From positions 1,525,821 through 1,589,820 of the forward strand of contig NZ_BDUD01000001.1 of assembly GCF_003113895.1 (NCBI RefSeq): a stretch of 64,000 nt of DNA, read 5' to 3'. The notes beneath the pieces are model-generated. The model saw only the letters and a list, made by a program, of their open reading frames with translations, was not told the DNA's origin and did no database searches. Position numbers and translations under genes: made by a program. Positions within the stretch are counted from its first letter, which is position 1; each line of letters begins with the position of its first letter. Positions 46,867-56,454 of this stretch are shown here, one piece after another. The DNA is from Nostoc commune NIES-4072. GTDB lineage: Bacteria > Cyanobacteriota > Cyanobacteriia > Cyanobacteriales > Nostocaceae.

Positions 46867-48210
46867 TTAGCGATCGCGTTTAGCAGAACGGCGCGATGCC
46901 GACGAACGAGCACCAGGCTTATCGCCATTCGTCACCGGTGGCGCTACCTTACGTTTAGCCGATGTCTGTGGTAAGGGTTTAGCAGTACGAGCCGGACGCT
47001 TGTCACGTTCGGGTTTAGCTCTGTGTTGCCGTCCATTTGGGATTGGTTCGGGGTTGATATCGGGGTTGAGCGCAAAACCAGCCACCACTTCCCTTGGCAA
47101 GCGCTGCTCAATCAGTTTTTCAATATCTTTCAATAGAGGGTATTCATCGACGGACACCAGCGATACCGCTTCACCTGACGCGCCAGCGCGGCCAGTGCGC
47201 CCAATGCGGTGAACGTAATCCTCTGGTACATTGGGTAGATCGAAGTTAACTACATGAGGCAGTTCGCTGATATCAAGACCCCTAGCAGCAATATCTGTCG
47301 CCACCAATACCTGTAAGCTACCATTTTTGAACTTTGCCAGAGCATTAGTACGCACCGGCTGGCTCTTATTCCCGTGGATTGCCAGTGCTTGAATGCGGTC
47401 TTCGCCCAACTGCTTAACCAAACGGTCAGCACCATACTTAGTGCGGGTAAACACTAGCACTTGATACCAATTATCTCGGCGAATCAGGTGAGCAAGTAAT
47501 TGGCGTTTCTTGTCACGGTCTACGTGGTAAATTTTTTGTGCGATCGTCTCGGCGGTAACGTTGCGGCGTGCTACCTCAATCATCGTCGGGTTATTCAGCA
47601 GTCCGGCGGCGAGTGTCTTAATTTTGTCCGAAAAAGTAGCGAAGAATAGCAAATTTTGTCGCTTTTTGGGTAATAGTGAGAGGATGCGGCGGATGTCATG
47701 AATAAAGCCCATGTCTAGCATCCGATCTGCTTCATCTAGCACCAAAACCTCAATATGCGACAGGTTCAGCGTCCCTTGCTGTACATGGTCTAACAGTCGC
47801 CCTGGAGTAGCCACTAGAATATCCACTCGGTTCTTCAAACGCTGCTTTTGCAGATTAATACCGACTCCACCGAACATTACCATTGAGTTTAACTGCAAGT
47901 ACTTGCCGTACTCGCGCACGCTTTCTTCTACCTGTGCGGCGAGTTCACGAGTCGGGGTAAGAATCAGCGCCCGGATTGGGGGGTATCCCTTATATGTACC
48001 TTTGATGCTCTTATCAGACGACAACCGATGCAGAAGCGGTAGGGTAAAACTAGCGGTCTTTCCAGTACCAGTTTGTGCCCCAGCTAGCAAATCCCTACCC
48101 GACAATACAGCAGGAATCGCCTGTATTTGAATTGGCGTGGGTTCGGTGTACCCGCGTTCGGTAACCGCACGGATAATTTCATTGGACAAGCCGAGATTAG
48201 AAAAAGACAT
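46867..48210 (-). CDS. DEAD-box RNA helicase (RhlE-like)
   Basis: 447 residues from the ATG at 48210, where MSFSNLGLS matches the family start; the 42 extra codons to 48336 are unsupported. Q motif [10 protein letters not shown], Walker A AQTGTGKT (45-52), DEAD, SAT-like FFATFS, and [10 protein letters not shown] are all present. The third residue of the SAT motif is kept as ATF. The C-terminal 75 residues are basic, as in RhlE. It unwinds RNA; cyanobacterial relatives are cold- or redox-responsive. Confidence 0.93.
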   Translation of the reverse strand: MSFSNLGLSNEIIRAVTERGYTEPTPIQIQAIPAVLSGRDLLAGAQTGTGKTASFTLPLLHRLSSDKSIKGTYKGYPPIRALILTPTRELAAQVEESVREYGKYLQLNSMVMFGGVGINLQKQRLKNRVDILVATPGRLLDHVQQGTLNLSHIEVLVLDEADRMLDMGFIHDIRRILSLLPKKRQNLLFFATFSDKIKTLAAGLLNNPTMIEVARRNVTAETIAQKIYHVDRDKKRQLLAHLIRRDNWYQVLVFTRTKYGADRLVKQLGEDRIQALAIHGNKSQPVRTNALAKFKNGSLQVLVATDIAARGLDISELPHVVNFDLPNVPEDYVHRIGRTGRAGASGEAVSLVSVDEYPLLKDIEKLIEQRLPREVVAGFALNPDINPEPIPNGRQHRAKPERDKRPARTAKPLPQTSAKRKVAPPVTNGDKPGARSSASRRSAKRDR

Positions 48211-48446
48211 AAAACTCCAAAAATAACATCGGCCTGTCGCCAATGGCGGCGTCAGTCTTAGGCGGACGGATAAAAAAGCGTTGAAAGGCTGATGGGCAAT
48301 AGCGCAAAGACTGAAGAGCGAGTGCCGCAATTCCACATTTTAACAGATTGTAGTCGATTGTGTCGTTAAAGTTGCTCTAATTCAGCGTTGTGTTAAATTA
48401 GCATTACTTGGAATGTAAAATGTTGAACAATTAGGAGAAATTCGTT

Positions 48447-48935
48447 ATCGCAATCCAAAAGCAACTGATTAATTCACAAATCAAGTCACCTAGTGTCTTC
48501 TTGATTGACCATGAGAATAACAATCGTGGTCTGATCGACACCAATGAGGCGCTACAGCTAGCCGAGAGCTTAGAGCTTGACTTAGTTGTAGTCTCCCAAG
48601 GTAAGGAGGCTCCAATCGCCAAGATTCTCAACTATGGCAAGCTTCAGTATCAAAAGAAAAAACGTCAGAGCCAGAGTGCTAGACCCACGGTAAAGGAAGT
48701 TCGATTTGGCCTAAACGTGGGCGTGGCTGATTACAATTTACGCATCCAACAAGCAGGTGAATGGTTGAGTAAAGGCGATTCAGTCAAGTTTGCCATCCGT
48801 TTACGAGGCCGAGAACATCAATATCGTGACAAAGCAGGAGAACTGCTAGACCGAATTGCAAATGATCTTAGTCAAGTAGGTAAAATCCAATCGCTGGATA
48901 AACGCGCACTAGTTGTTCAAGTGATTCCTGCCTAG
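48447..48935 (+). CDS. infC: translation initiation factor IF-3, apparent AUC start
   Basis: 162 residues if it begins at ATC 48447. IF-3 homology (INSQIKSPSVFLID...) extends well upstream of the first usual start (TTG at 48501). An in-frame TAG at 48432-48434 leaves no ATG, GTG or TTG in between. AGGAG at 48433-48437 lies 9 nt before the ATC. The rest matches IF-3 N and C domains (NEALQLAESLELDLV, VKEVRF). In E. coli infC starts with AUU and is self-regulated. This looks like a divergent second IF-3 form rather than the common cyanobacterial one; that is an impression. Confidence 0.88.
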   Translation: MAIQKQLINSQIKSPSVFLIDHENNNRGLIDTNEALQLAESLELDLVVVSQGKEAPIAKILNYGKLQYQKKKRQSQSARPTVKEVRFGLNVGVADYNLRIQQAGEWLSKGDSVKFAIRLRGREHQYRDKAGELLDRIANDLSQVGKIQSLDKRALVVQVIPA

Positions 48936-49305
48936 TTAATCTTGCGATCGCTAGAGGATATATTGGTGAGAGCTTGTTAACGGAACAAAAAAAGCTGGAG
49001 GCAACACTGTAGCTTCTATGGAAAAAACATTGAGATTCTCCCCACTGAAGACAGCAAGGGGATTTTTTCGCTGGGCATCCACTCGCGCTTGCACACGGCT
49101 ACACTGGAGATGAGGATGGAACCTTAAACCAGTAGGGGATGCCATAACCCCAAGTACTGGGACATCGAAACATCTCAGATCCTTTGTACGAATATTGATT
49201 TCTGCAAGCCGCGCTAACATTTAAAAGTGCGGCTTTTGGATTTATCTAATGCGCTTTACGTATAAAAGAGGCATTGGGAGATTGAAAATTTTCTTCATTT
49301 TATCG
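48936..49305. other. intergenic region after infC
   Basis: An 89-codon ORF on the minus strand (48951-49220) has no recognisable motif and begins with no ribosome site, so I do not call it. No terminator with a clear U-run was found for infC. Confidence 0.5.
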
Positions 49306-49449
49306 CTAGTTAGAAAACCGTTCCACAATATCCTTTACTGTCTTATAACTTAGATGAAACTGCTGGGCGATCTGGCGACTAGAATACCCCTCTCTGCTCA
49401 TAGTTAAGACTTGAAAGGCATACTTATCTAATTGTTTTAAATCATCCAT
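49306..49449 (-). CDS. 47-residue helix-turn-helix protein
   Basis: MDDLKQLDKYAFQVLTMSRE, then GYSSRQIAQQFHLSYKTVKDIVERF. The latter is a clear HTH (LuxR/Trfp-like or transposase-type DNA-binding helix pair). The product is short enough to be a complete small regulator or the N-terminal remnant of a transposase, but no further transposase sequence follows. Not in a recognised operon. Confidence 0.55.
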   Translation of the reverse strand: MDDLKQLDKYAFQVLTMSREGYSSRQIAQQFHLSYKTVKDIVERFSN

Positions 49450-49546
49450 ATAATTTTTAGACCTTTTGTATAGGGTTGGATAAAAATCCGTATTATTTAG
49501 ATGGAGGAATTATTGTAAAACAAGCTCTTACAGTTGGCTTCTGACT

Positions 49547-49671
49547 TAATACTGTTCGGTTAAGCATTTTTAACTTGGAATTGGGTTTTGGGTAAAGGTT
49601 AAAGGGTAAAGGTTAAAGGTTTTTCTTTCTCCTTTTCCCCTTCCCCTTTCCCCCTTAACCGAAAAGTATTG
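49547..49671. mobile_element. about 125-bp MITE related to the 45735 element
   Basis: TAATACTGTTCGGTTAAG at the left is the inverted form of CTTAACCGAAAAGTATTG at the right. The flanks GCTTCTGACT and CCTTATGACT agree at 8 of 10 positions, probably a decayed 10-bp duplication. The interior is GGTTAAAGG/CCTTTTCC STRR. Confidence 0.65.
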
Positions 49672-49706
49672 CCTTATGACTGAACAAGCGCCGGGAAATA
49701 GCCAGT

Positions 49707-50321
49707 TTAATCGGCGCATTTATTGATTAAGTGTGTCAAGGCATCAATCAGGCGATCGCTTTCCATTGGTATAATGTCCTCTCCATGCATTACATTTTGA
49801 GTAATATGAAAATGCACCAACGCTCCTATAAGAATTCTCGCTGTTGCCTCTGGGTCAGGTATGTTTAGTTCTGGGGCTGCCAAGTAGTGAGTAAGAGTTT
49901 CTGCTACTGGCTTAATCAGCGCCTGAACACAAATTTGAGCTAACTCAGGAAAACGCCCAGATTCTCCAATTAGTACTCGCATAAATGCACTATGTTCTTT
50001 GTCGTTAAGCATTTGCTCTAATGCTTTAGTTATTACCTGGTGCAGTATGGCGGCTGGTTCTCCCTCAATAGGTTCTGTGCCAAAAATAGAACTGTTCTTT
50101 TTGCTTGCCAGTTGCTCTAACAGTACTTTAAAAAGTCCTTCTTTATCTTGAAAGTGGCTGTAGACTGTCGCTTTAGAAACGCCTGCTGCTACTGCTACCC
50201 GATCCATGCTTGTGCCAGCATAGCCATGTTGAAGGAATTCTTGCATTGCCCCTTGCAGAATTTGCTCCACTTTATCAACGGAATTGTCTCGATCAACTTC
50301 GTCAGCTTTGATGCGTACCAT
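49707..50321 (-). CDS. TetR-family regulator of the devBCA-like operon
   Basis: 204 residues. The N-terminal TetR HTH is AMQEFLQHGYAGTSMDRVAVAAGVSKATVYSHFQDKEGLFKVL (given here only by its key parts GYAGTSMDRVA and SKATVYSHF). The remaining all-helical domain binds a ligand. It is divergent from the exporter genes, and a palindrome ACTAAAC-N6-GTTTAGT lies between. The usual TetR logic, a repressor lifted by an exported compound, is expected. Ligand unknown. Confidence 0.9.
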   Translation of the reverse strand: MVRIKADEVDRDNSVDKVEQILQGAMQEFLQHGYAGTSMDRVAVAAGVSKATVYSHFQDKEGLFKVLLEQLASKKNSSIFGTEPIEGEPAAILHQVITKALEQMLNDKEHSAFMRVLIGESGRFPELAQICVQALIKPVAETLTHYLAAPELNIPDPEATARILIGALVHFHITQNVMHGEDIIPMESDRLIDALTHLINKCAD

Positions 50322-50489
50322 TTATTAATTATCCTTTCTTATAAACAATATTAATAGATGCTGCAAAATGCCCCAGCACAAAATGGCGAAAATAAATATA
50401 CCTTCGTTGAAGGAGGCAGGGGGCAGGAATAGCATTTCGCTGCATAATGCCTTTGCAAATTGATTGACAAGTTTAGTTGTATCATATTG

Positions 50490-50509
50490 ACTAAACTAGT
50501 CCGTTTAGT
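50490..50509. promoter_or_regulatory. candidate TetR operator
   Basis: The perfect inverted repeat ACTAAAC-TAGTCC-GTTTAGT, with further GTTTAG copies at 50471 and 50531. It sits 61 bp before the devB-like start and 168 bp before the tetR start, so a repressor there could block both. Confidence 0.65.
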
Positions 50510-50570
50510 TTAGCATGAATTGAACTGGACAGTTTAGTACAAATTGCTACTGGTGGTAAGGGAAAATAGT

Positions 50571-51881
50571 ATGGAGCAAAACAGGAATTCAGAGGGCTTA
50601 AGGTCTTCTCATAATCTTGTGCGATCGCCTGTTCTACTTGCAATAATTACAGCTCTAGCAATAGGCGGAATCAGTGTTTATGCGGTGATGAAGTTCCAGG
50701 CTACAGCTAATGAAAAACAAAAAACACCAGTAGCAGTTCAGCCTGTAATAAAAACAGTAACAGCATTAGGGCGGTTGGAACCAAAGGGAGAGGTAATAAA
50801 ACTGTCAGCGCCTTCTTCAAATGGTGAAGGAAATCGGGTAGAGCAACTATTGGTGAAAGAAGGCGATCGCGTCAAAGCTGGGCAGGTAGTTGCGATTATG
50901 GATAACCGCGATCGTCTACAAGCTAGTTTGATTGAAGCACAAAAACAAGTTCAAGTTGCCAAAACCCGCCTTAACCAGGTAAAAGCTGGAGCCAAACAGG
51001 GAGAAATTGGAGCGCGTCAAGCTACTGTGAATCGTTTGCAAGTAGAACTAGAAGGAAATATTAAAACTCAGCAAGCGACAATTAATCGTATAGAAGCAGA
51101 ACTCCTTGGGCAACAACGCAGCTTGCAAGCAACAGTGGCTCGCGTAGAAGCCGAGCGACGTAATGCTCAAGCTGACATGCAGCGCTACGAGACTTTATAT
51201 AAAGCAGGAGCAATTTCTAGCCAGGAAGTTGATAGCAGACGCTTAAACGCCGAAACTTCCACTCAAGCGTTAATTGAAAGCCAAGCCACCCAGACAAGAA
51301 CTGTCGCAACCCTACAACAGCAGCTTAACGAAGCAAAAGCCAACCAGAATCAAACCCTCGCCAGCTTGCAACAGCAGATTAACGAAGCAAAAGCTAACTT
51401 AAATCAAACTGCGGAAGTCCGTCCAACAGATATAGCAAACGCACAAGCAGAGGTAGACAGCGCTCAAGCCACGGCGGATAAAATTAGAGTAGAACTGGCG
51501 CAGGCTTATGTTGTGGCTCCTAAAGCTGGTCGAATTTTGGAGATTAATACACGAGCCGGAGAAACTGTTGGCAATGAAGGAATTGTGGCTCTAGGGCAAA
51601 CCGACCAGATGTATGCAGTGGTAGAAGTCTACCAAAGTGATATCAAGAAAGTGCGTCCGGGACAGGATGTGCGGGTAAGTAGTGATTCCCTACGCAATGA
51701 ATTAGAGGGAAGAGTGGATTGGATTGGTATGCAGGTAAAGCGGCAAAATTTAATCAACTCTGATCCCTCTAGCAATATTGATGCCAGAGTAGTGGAAGTC
51801 CATGTGCAACTGAATAAACTATCTAGCCAAAATGCTTCTAGCTTCACTAATTTGCAAGTGAAGGCGGTAATTGAAATTTAA
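50571..51881 (+). CDS. devB: DevB-like membrane fusion protein (HlyD family)
   Basis: 436 residues from the ATG at 50571, which has AAGGG 8 nt upstream; the longer reading adds nine weak codons. One transmembrane helix (about 27-45), a biotinyl-lipoyl-like part (VKEGDRVKAGQVVAIMDN), and a very long coiled coil built of two near-identical repeats (LQQQLNEAKANQNQT, LQQQINEAKANLNQT). The lipoyl half and beta-barrel close the protein. Heads a three-gene operon. DevB paralogues export glycolipids or other compounds; the cargo here is unknown. Confidence 0.9.
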   Translation: MEQNRNSEGLRSSHNLVRSPVLLAIITALAIGGISVYAVMKFQATANEKQKTPVAVQPVIKTVTALGRLEPKGEVIKLSAPSSNGEGNRVEQLLVKEGDRVKAGQVVAIMDNRDRLQASLIEAQKQVQVAKTRLNQVKAGAKQGEIGARQATVNRLQVELEGNIKTQQATINRIEAELLGQQRSLQATVARVEAERRNAQADMQRYETLYKAGAISSQEVDSRRLNAETSTQALIESQATQTRTVATLQQQLNEAKANQNQTLASLQQQINEAKANLNQTAEVRPTDIANAQAEVDSAQATADKIRVELAQAYVVAPKAGRILEINTRAGETVGNEGIVALGQTDQMYAVVEVYQSDIKKVRPGQDVRVSSDSLRNELEGRVDWIGMQVKRQNLINSDPSSNIDARVVEVHVQLNKLSSQNASSFTNLQVKAVIEI

Positions 51882-51885
51882 AGGG

Positions 51886-52035
51886 AATTGGGCATTGGGC
51901 ATTGGGCATTGGTCAATAATTAATAGTTATTATTTCCCTGCTTCCCCTGCTCTCCCTGCTCCCCCTGCTTCCTCTGCTTCCCCTGCTCCCCCTGCCTCCC
52001 CTGCCTCCCCTGCTCCCTTAACTCCCCACTCCCTC
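51886..52035. repeat. STRR between devB-like and devC-like genes
   Basis: TTGGGCA units followed by about 15 CCCCTGCT/CTCCCTG units fill the gap. It lies within a transcript and could fold or bind, but no purpose is evident. Confidence 0.82.
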
Positions 52036-52037
52036 TT

Positions 52038-53210
52038 ATGAAATTAATCGAACAACTGCGGCGGCGAACGCCTTTAGGATGGCTGCAACTAAGTCATGAA
52101 AAAGGCCGTCTTTTGGTAGCATTGTCAGGTATTGCCTTTGCCGATGTTCTGATGTTCATGCAGCTAGGGTTTCAGAATGCCCTGTTTGAAAGTAACACAA
52201 TGCTGCATCGCAGTATGCAGGCTGATATGTTTGTCATCAGCCCCCAAGCACGTAACCTAGCATATATGTCTAGCTTTACGCGGCGGCGATTGTATCAGGC
52301 AATGGATGTACCAGGTGTAAAGTCGGCAGAAGGAATGTATGTCAACATTGTTGATTGGAAAAATCCCCAAACACATAAGAAGACGACAATATTAGTTATG
52401 GGGTTCAATCCCGATCGGCAAATGTTGAACTTAGCGGATGTGAATCGCCAGATAGATGCTATTAAGCTACCAGATACGGTTCTATTTGATCGCGCCTCTA
52501 GAGGAGATTACAATGAAGCGATCGCCAAAATTGAACAAGGTAAAACTGTCACAACCGAAATAGAACGGAGGACAATTACCATTAGCGGCTTATTTTCAGT
52601 CGGGGCTTCCTTCATAGCCGATGGTACTTTGATCACCAGCGACCAGAACTTTCTGCGACTATTTCCCAGACAAGAAGCAAGTAGTGTCAGTCTCGGTTTA
52701 GTGCAGCTGCAACCAGGTTATGATCCAAAACAGATGAAAGCAGCTTTAGAATCTCATTTAGATAATGATGTTAAAGTTTTAACCAAAGCAGAATTTCTCG
52801 AATTTGAAATAAATTACTGGAAAACAAATACGGCGATCGGGTTTATCTTCAGCCTGGGTGTAGCAATGGGGTTTTTGGTGGGCGTGATTATCGTCTATCA
52901 AGTTCTTTCTACAGATGTGAATTCCCATATCAAAGAATACGCCACTTTTAAAGCAATGGGATATAACAATCTTTACTTATTAGGTGTAGTGTTTGAAGAG
53001 GCGATAATTTTGGCGATTTTGGGCTTTATCCCAGGAGCGATCGCACCTTTAGGACTTTATCATTTAACTCGTAATGCCACCAATTTGCCAGTTTACATGA
53101 CCGTAGCACGGGCCTTGACGGTACTAACACTAACTATGATTATGTGTATAATTTCTGGTGCGATCGCTACCCGTAAATTACAGTCCGCCGACCCCGCAGA
53201 TATGTTTTAA
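52038..53210 (+). CDS. devC: DevC-like ABC transporter permease (FtsX/MacB type)
   Basis: 390 residues. A first transmembrane helix (about 25-45, LLVALSGIAFADVLMFMQLG) is followed by a large periplasmic domain and three C-terminal helices (about 270-292, 320-345, 360-380). This is the FtsX arrangement of MacB/DevC exporters. The motif FKAMGYNN before the third helix fits. With DevB and DevA it forms an inner-membrane exporter coupled to an outer-membrane TolC. Confidence 0.92.
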   Translation: MKLIEQLRRRTPLGWLQLSHEKGRLLVALSGIAFADVLMFMQLGFQNALFESNTMLHRSMQADMFVISPQARNLAYMSSFTRRRLYQAMDVPGVKSAEGMYVNIVDWKNPQTHKKTTILVMGFNPDRQMLNLADVNRQIDAIKLPDTVLFDRASRGDYNEAIAKIEQGKTVTTEIERRTITISGLFSVGASFIADGTLITSDQNFLRLFPRQEASSVSLGLVQLQPGYDPKQMKAALESHLDNDVKVLTKAEFLEFEINYWKTNTAIGFIFSLGVAMGFLVGVIIVYQVLSTDVNSHIKEYATFKAMGYNNLYLLGVVFEEAIILAILGFIPGAIAPLGLYHLTRNATNLPVYMTVARALTVLTLTMIMCIISGAIATRKLQSADPADMF

Positions 53211-53284
53211 ATTTGTCATTTGTCATTGGTCATTTGTCATTTGCAAAGGACAAATGACGAGCATCACGAGTAATCAAGCTATTT

Positions 53285-53989
53285 ATGAGTAGTCAACCTG
53301 TAATCTCTGTGAAAAATCTCGACCACTATTTTGGTCATGGTCAACTCCGTAAGCAAGTTCTTTTTGATATCAACCTGGATATTAACGCTGGCGAAATTAT
53401 TATTATGACTGGGCCTTCTGGTTCTGGTAAAACTACACTTCTCACCTTAGTCGGCGGCTTGCGTTCTGCCCAATCTGGTAGTTTGCAAATATTGGAACAA
53501 GAACTGTGTGGTGCTAACAAAAGACAACTTACTCAAGCGCGACGCAGTAACGGTTATATTTTCCAAGCGCACAATCTGCACGGTAGCCTGACAGCACTCC
53601 AGAACGTCAGAATGGGCTTAGAAGTGCATAATAATATTTCCCCAGCAGAAATGAAAACCCGTTCAACCCAAATGTTAGAGGAAGTAGGATTAGGAAATCG
53701 CCTGAATTATTATCCTGATGATTTATCTGGGGGACAAAAACAAAGAGTTGCGATCGCTCGTGCTTTAGTTGGTCGTCCTAAAATTGTCTTAGCGGATGAA
53801 CCCACCGCCGCCCTTGACAGTAAATCGGGACGAGATGTGGTCAACCTGATGCAAACCCTAGCTAAAGAACAGCATTGTACTATTCTTTTGGTTACTCATG
53901 ACAACCGCATTCTAGATATTGCCGATCGCATCGTCTACATGGAAGATGGCAAGTTAGTAAATGATGGTGCTGTTGTTGCAGCCGGGTAA
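53285..53989 (+). CDS. devA: DevA-like ABC transporter ATP-binding protein
   Basis: 234 residues. Walker A GPSGSGKTTLL, Q-loop FQAHNLHGSLT, signature LSGGQKQRVAIARAL, Walker B IVLADEPTAALD and an H-loop TILLVTHDN are complete. The last gene of the devBCA-like operon. It drives the permease. In Anabaena one such set exports heterocyst glycolipids; the TetR context suggests this is an inducible paralogue. Confidence 0.93.
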   Translation: MSSQPVISVKNLDHYFGHGQLRKQVLFDINLDINAGEIIIMTGPSGSGKTTLLTLVGGLRSAQSGSLQILEQELCGANKRQLTQARRSNGYIFQAHNLHGSLTALQNVRMGLEVHNNISPAEMKTRSTQMLEEVGLGNRLNYYPDDLSGGQKQRVAIARALVGRPKIVLADEPTAALDSKSGRDVVNLMQTLAKEQHCTILLVTHDNRILDIADRIVYMEDGKLVNDGAVVAAG

Positions 53990-54402
53990 AGAAAAACGAA
54001 CCACAGAGGGTGCAGAGAAGCCAGTGCGCCCTTGCGGTTCCCCGACTTGTACCGCTAAAGCGGAACCCGCAGGGTAGCAACTGGCGCGACACGGAGGAAT
54101 AAGAGTTTGAGAGGGTTTTTGCGTAAGTCCTAATATTTAGTCATCTTCAGATGACTTTCGCTATTAGCAAGGAACTTCAGTTCCTTGCGGGACATAGCTT
54201 TCACGTTAAGTTGACACCAATGGGCATTGCGCCTTGCTCCAAAAGAGCATATTTCATTAAAGTGAAATGGTATTACAGTGTGGTCTATTTACCTGAAAAT
54301 TCGTGTAACTACTTTGCTCAGGAAATCATCTCTGTAATTTTACTAATGCCAATGTAGCAACTCATCTGCTAGAGATTTGAAAGGTTTACTTTTATATAAT
54401 CA
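53990..54402. other. repeat-rich gap with paired hairpins
   Basis: It contains a CCACAGAGGGTGCAGAGA-type dispersed repeat, a solo MITE end (TGCGTAAGTCCTA, 54119-54131), and two perfect hairpins: AGTCATC-TTCA-GATGACT (54139-54156) and CAAGGAACT-TC-AGTTCCTTG (54168-54187). A 68-codon ORF over the hairpins is not credible. The hairpin pair is like the end structures of IS200/IS605-type elements and may be a non-autonomous remnant. Confidence 0.55.
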
Positions 54403-55932
54403 ATGCTTGCCAGAGTTTGGAGTGCATCAATTGTAGGCATCGATGCCGTCAAAGTCGGCGTAGAAGTCGATGTGTCAGGGGGATTACCGGGAATTGTTGT
54501 CTTGGGATTGCCAGATTCGGCAATTCAAGAATCACGAGAAAGAGTCAAAGCAACGTTGAAGAATGCAGGTTTCGCTTTTCCCATGCGGAAAATCGTGATC
54601 AATTTGACTCCGGCAGATTTACGGAAAGAAGGCCCCTGTTTCGATTTGCCTATTAGTGTGGGAATTTTGGCGGCTTCTGAGCAAGTTAGCGCTGATTTAT
54701 TGGGAGATTATCTATTTTTGGGCGAAGTCTCGCTAGATGGCAGTTTGCGTCCGGTGGCTGGTGTTTTACCGATCGCAGCAGCAGCCCAAAAGATGGGAAT
54801 TACAGGTTTAGTTATCCCTGCTGATAATGCCCAAGAAGCAGCAGTGGTTCAAGACTTGGCTGTTTACGCTTGCAAACATCTGTCTGATGTGGTGGATTTT
54901 TTAAATAATCCGGGGCGTTACAAACCTGTGCAAATTGATCATACAACGGAGATAGCAACAGTATCTTACCCTGGCGCAGATTTGCATGATGTAAAAGGAC
55001 AAGCTCATGCGCGTCGTGCTTTAGAAATTGCGGCAGCTGGTGGACACAATCTAATTTTTGTTGGGCCGCCTGGTAGTGGAAAAACCATGTTAGCAAGGCG
55101 CTTACCAGGTATTTTACCACCCCTAAGTTTTGCCGAATCTTTAGAAGTGACTCGTATCCATTCGGTAGCTGGTTTATTGAAAAATCGCGGTTCGTTGGTA
55201 CGCGATCGCCCTTTTCGCAGTCCCCATCACTCAGCATCCGGGCCTTCTCTCGTTGGTGGTGGTAGCTTCCCTCGTCCTGGGGAAATCTCATTATCTCACA
55301 GGGGCGTGCTGTTCTTGGACGAATTAACTGAGTTTAAACGTGATGTATTAGAATTTCTGCGCCAACCTTTAGAAGATGGCTATGTGACAATTTCCCGCAC
55401 CAAACTATCAGTAATGTTTCCCGCGCAGTTTACTTTGGTGGCGAGTACCAATCCCTGTCCTTGCGGTTATTATGGCGATACCATCCAACAATGTACTTGT
55501 TCTCCCCGTCAACGCGAGCAATATTGGGCAAAGCTTTCTGGGCCGTTAATGGATCGAATTGATTTACAAGTTGCGGTGAATCGCTTGAAACCAGAGGAGA
55601 TTACCCAACAACCTACCGGAGAAGCATCAACATCAGTACGCGAACGGGTGCAACAAGCAAGCGATCGCGCAATTACCCGCTTCCAAGGAGAAGCAAATCT
55701 GCGTTGCAATGCTCACATGCAGAGTCGTCATCTCCAGAAATGGTGCAAGCTAGATGATGCTAGCCGGAATTTATTAGAAGCAGCAATTAGAAAATTAGGT
55801 TTATCGGCAAGAGCAAGCGATCGCATTCTCAAAGTAGCACGAACTATTGCAGATTTAGCGGCAGAAGATGAGTTAAAAACCAATCATGTAGCGGAAGCGA
55901 TTCAGTATCGTACAATCGATAGAATGCAGTAA
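54403..55932 (+). CDS. comM: YifB/ComM family Mg-chelatase-like AAA+ ATPase
   Basis: 509 residues. The N-terminal domain (AFVGIDAVKVGVEVDVSGGLPGI-type, here SIVGIDAVKVGVEVDVSGGLPG) is followed by a Mg-chelatase-like AAA+ core with Walker A GPPGSGKTML and a sensor FLDELTEF. A zinc knuckle CPCGYYGD and the C-terminal YifB domain follow. ComM homologues are branch-migration helicases that aid integration of transformed DNA, fitting with dprA in the same window. Confidence 0.94.
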   Translation: MLARVWSASIVGIDAVKVGVEVDVSGGLPGIVVLGLPDSAIQESRERVKATLKNAGFAFPMRKIVINLTPADLRKEGPCFDLPISVGILAASEQVSADLLGDYLFLGEVSLDGSLRPVAGVLPIAAAAQKMGITGLVIPADNAQEAAVVQDLAVYACKHLSDVVDFLNNPGRYKPVQIDHTTEIATVSYPGADLHDVKGQAHARRALEIAAAGGHNLIFVGPPGSGKTMLARRLPGILPPLSFAESLEVTRIHSVAGLLKNRGSLVRDRPFRSPHHSASGPSLVGGGSFPRPGEISLSHRGVLFLDELTEFKRDVLEFLRQPLEDGYVTISRTKLSVMFPAQFTLVASTNPCPCGYYGDTIQQCTCSPRQREQYWAKLSGPLMDRIDLQVAVNRLKPEEITQQPTGEASTSVRERVQQASDRAITRFQGEANLRCNAHMQSRHLQKWCKLDDASRNLLEAAIRKLGLSARASDRILKVARTIADLAAEDELKTNHVAEAIQYRTIDRMQ

Positions 55933-56454
55933 GAATCTGGTGATGATGGCTTAAGTGTGTTAAGGGTTGACGCAAATAGTTCGTGTTCCCAGCAGCTAGA
56001 ACAGTAAGGCTAAAGCTGTGATTCTAATAAATGAGTCAGAGTCTAAACTTTATCAGAATTACAGACCGCAAATTTAAAAGTCAATATTTTGCTGAAAAAT
56101 AGAGAATATGATAGCGCGATCGCAATGACATATTAAATTTTATTATTTAATCGAATAATAAAAACTGGGATGCACCCTTTTGGAACTTCTACAGTATCGT
56201 GTTGAAGCTAACACTTAAGAGTGGGTTAAGTAGGAAAAGTAGGATGTTTTCTATAAAGCATTAAATAAACTTTTCTTTAAGTTCATTCTTGAAAGATTCG
56301 GCTTACTTTTTTTAAAAAATTAATTTTTTCTTAACCTGTAAAAATTGATTTAAGTGTAATCTGTAGTAATCAGTAAACTTTAACCATTAATCCTTTTTTA
56401 AAAGGATAATTCGTTGCTGAATCAAAATCAGAAATTATTATTTTGGGGTGTAGG
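55933..56454. other. intergenic region, AT-rich
   Basis: 522 bp with no repeat family member or ORF of note. The DUF4394 promoter must be near its end. No clear transcription terminator after comM was seen. Confidence 0.55.

Noticed and set aside
48501-48935. TTG at 48501 as the infC start
   Set aside because: IF-3 homology continues upstream and the TTG has no ribosome site.
48951-49220. 89-codon ORF on the minus strand after infC
   Set aside because: No motif, no ribosome site and no conserved context.
54151-54357. 68-codon ORF over the hairpin pair
   Set aside because: It reads through two perfect hairpins and lacks any protein features.
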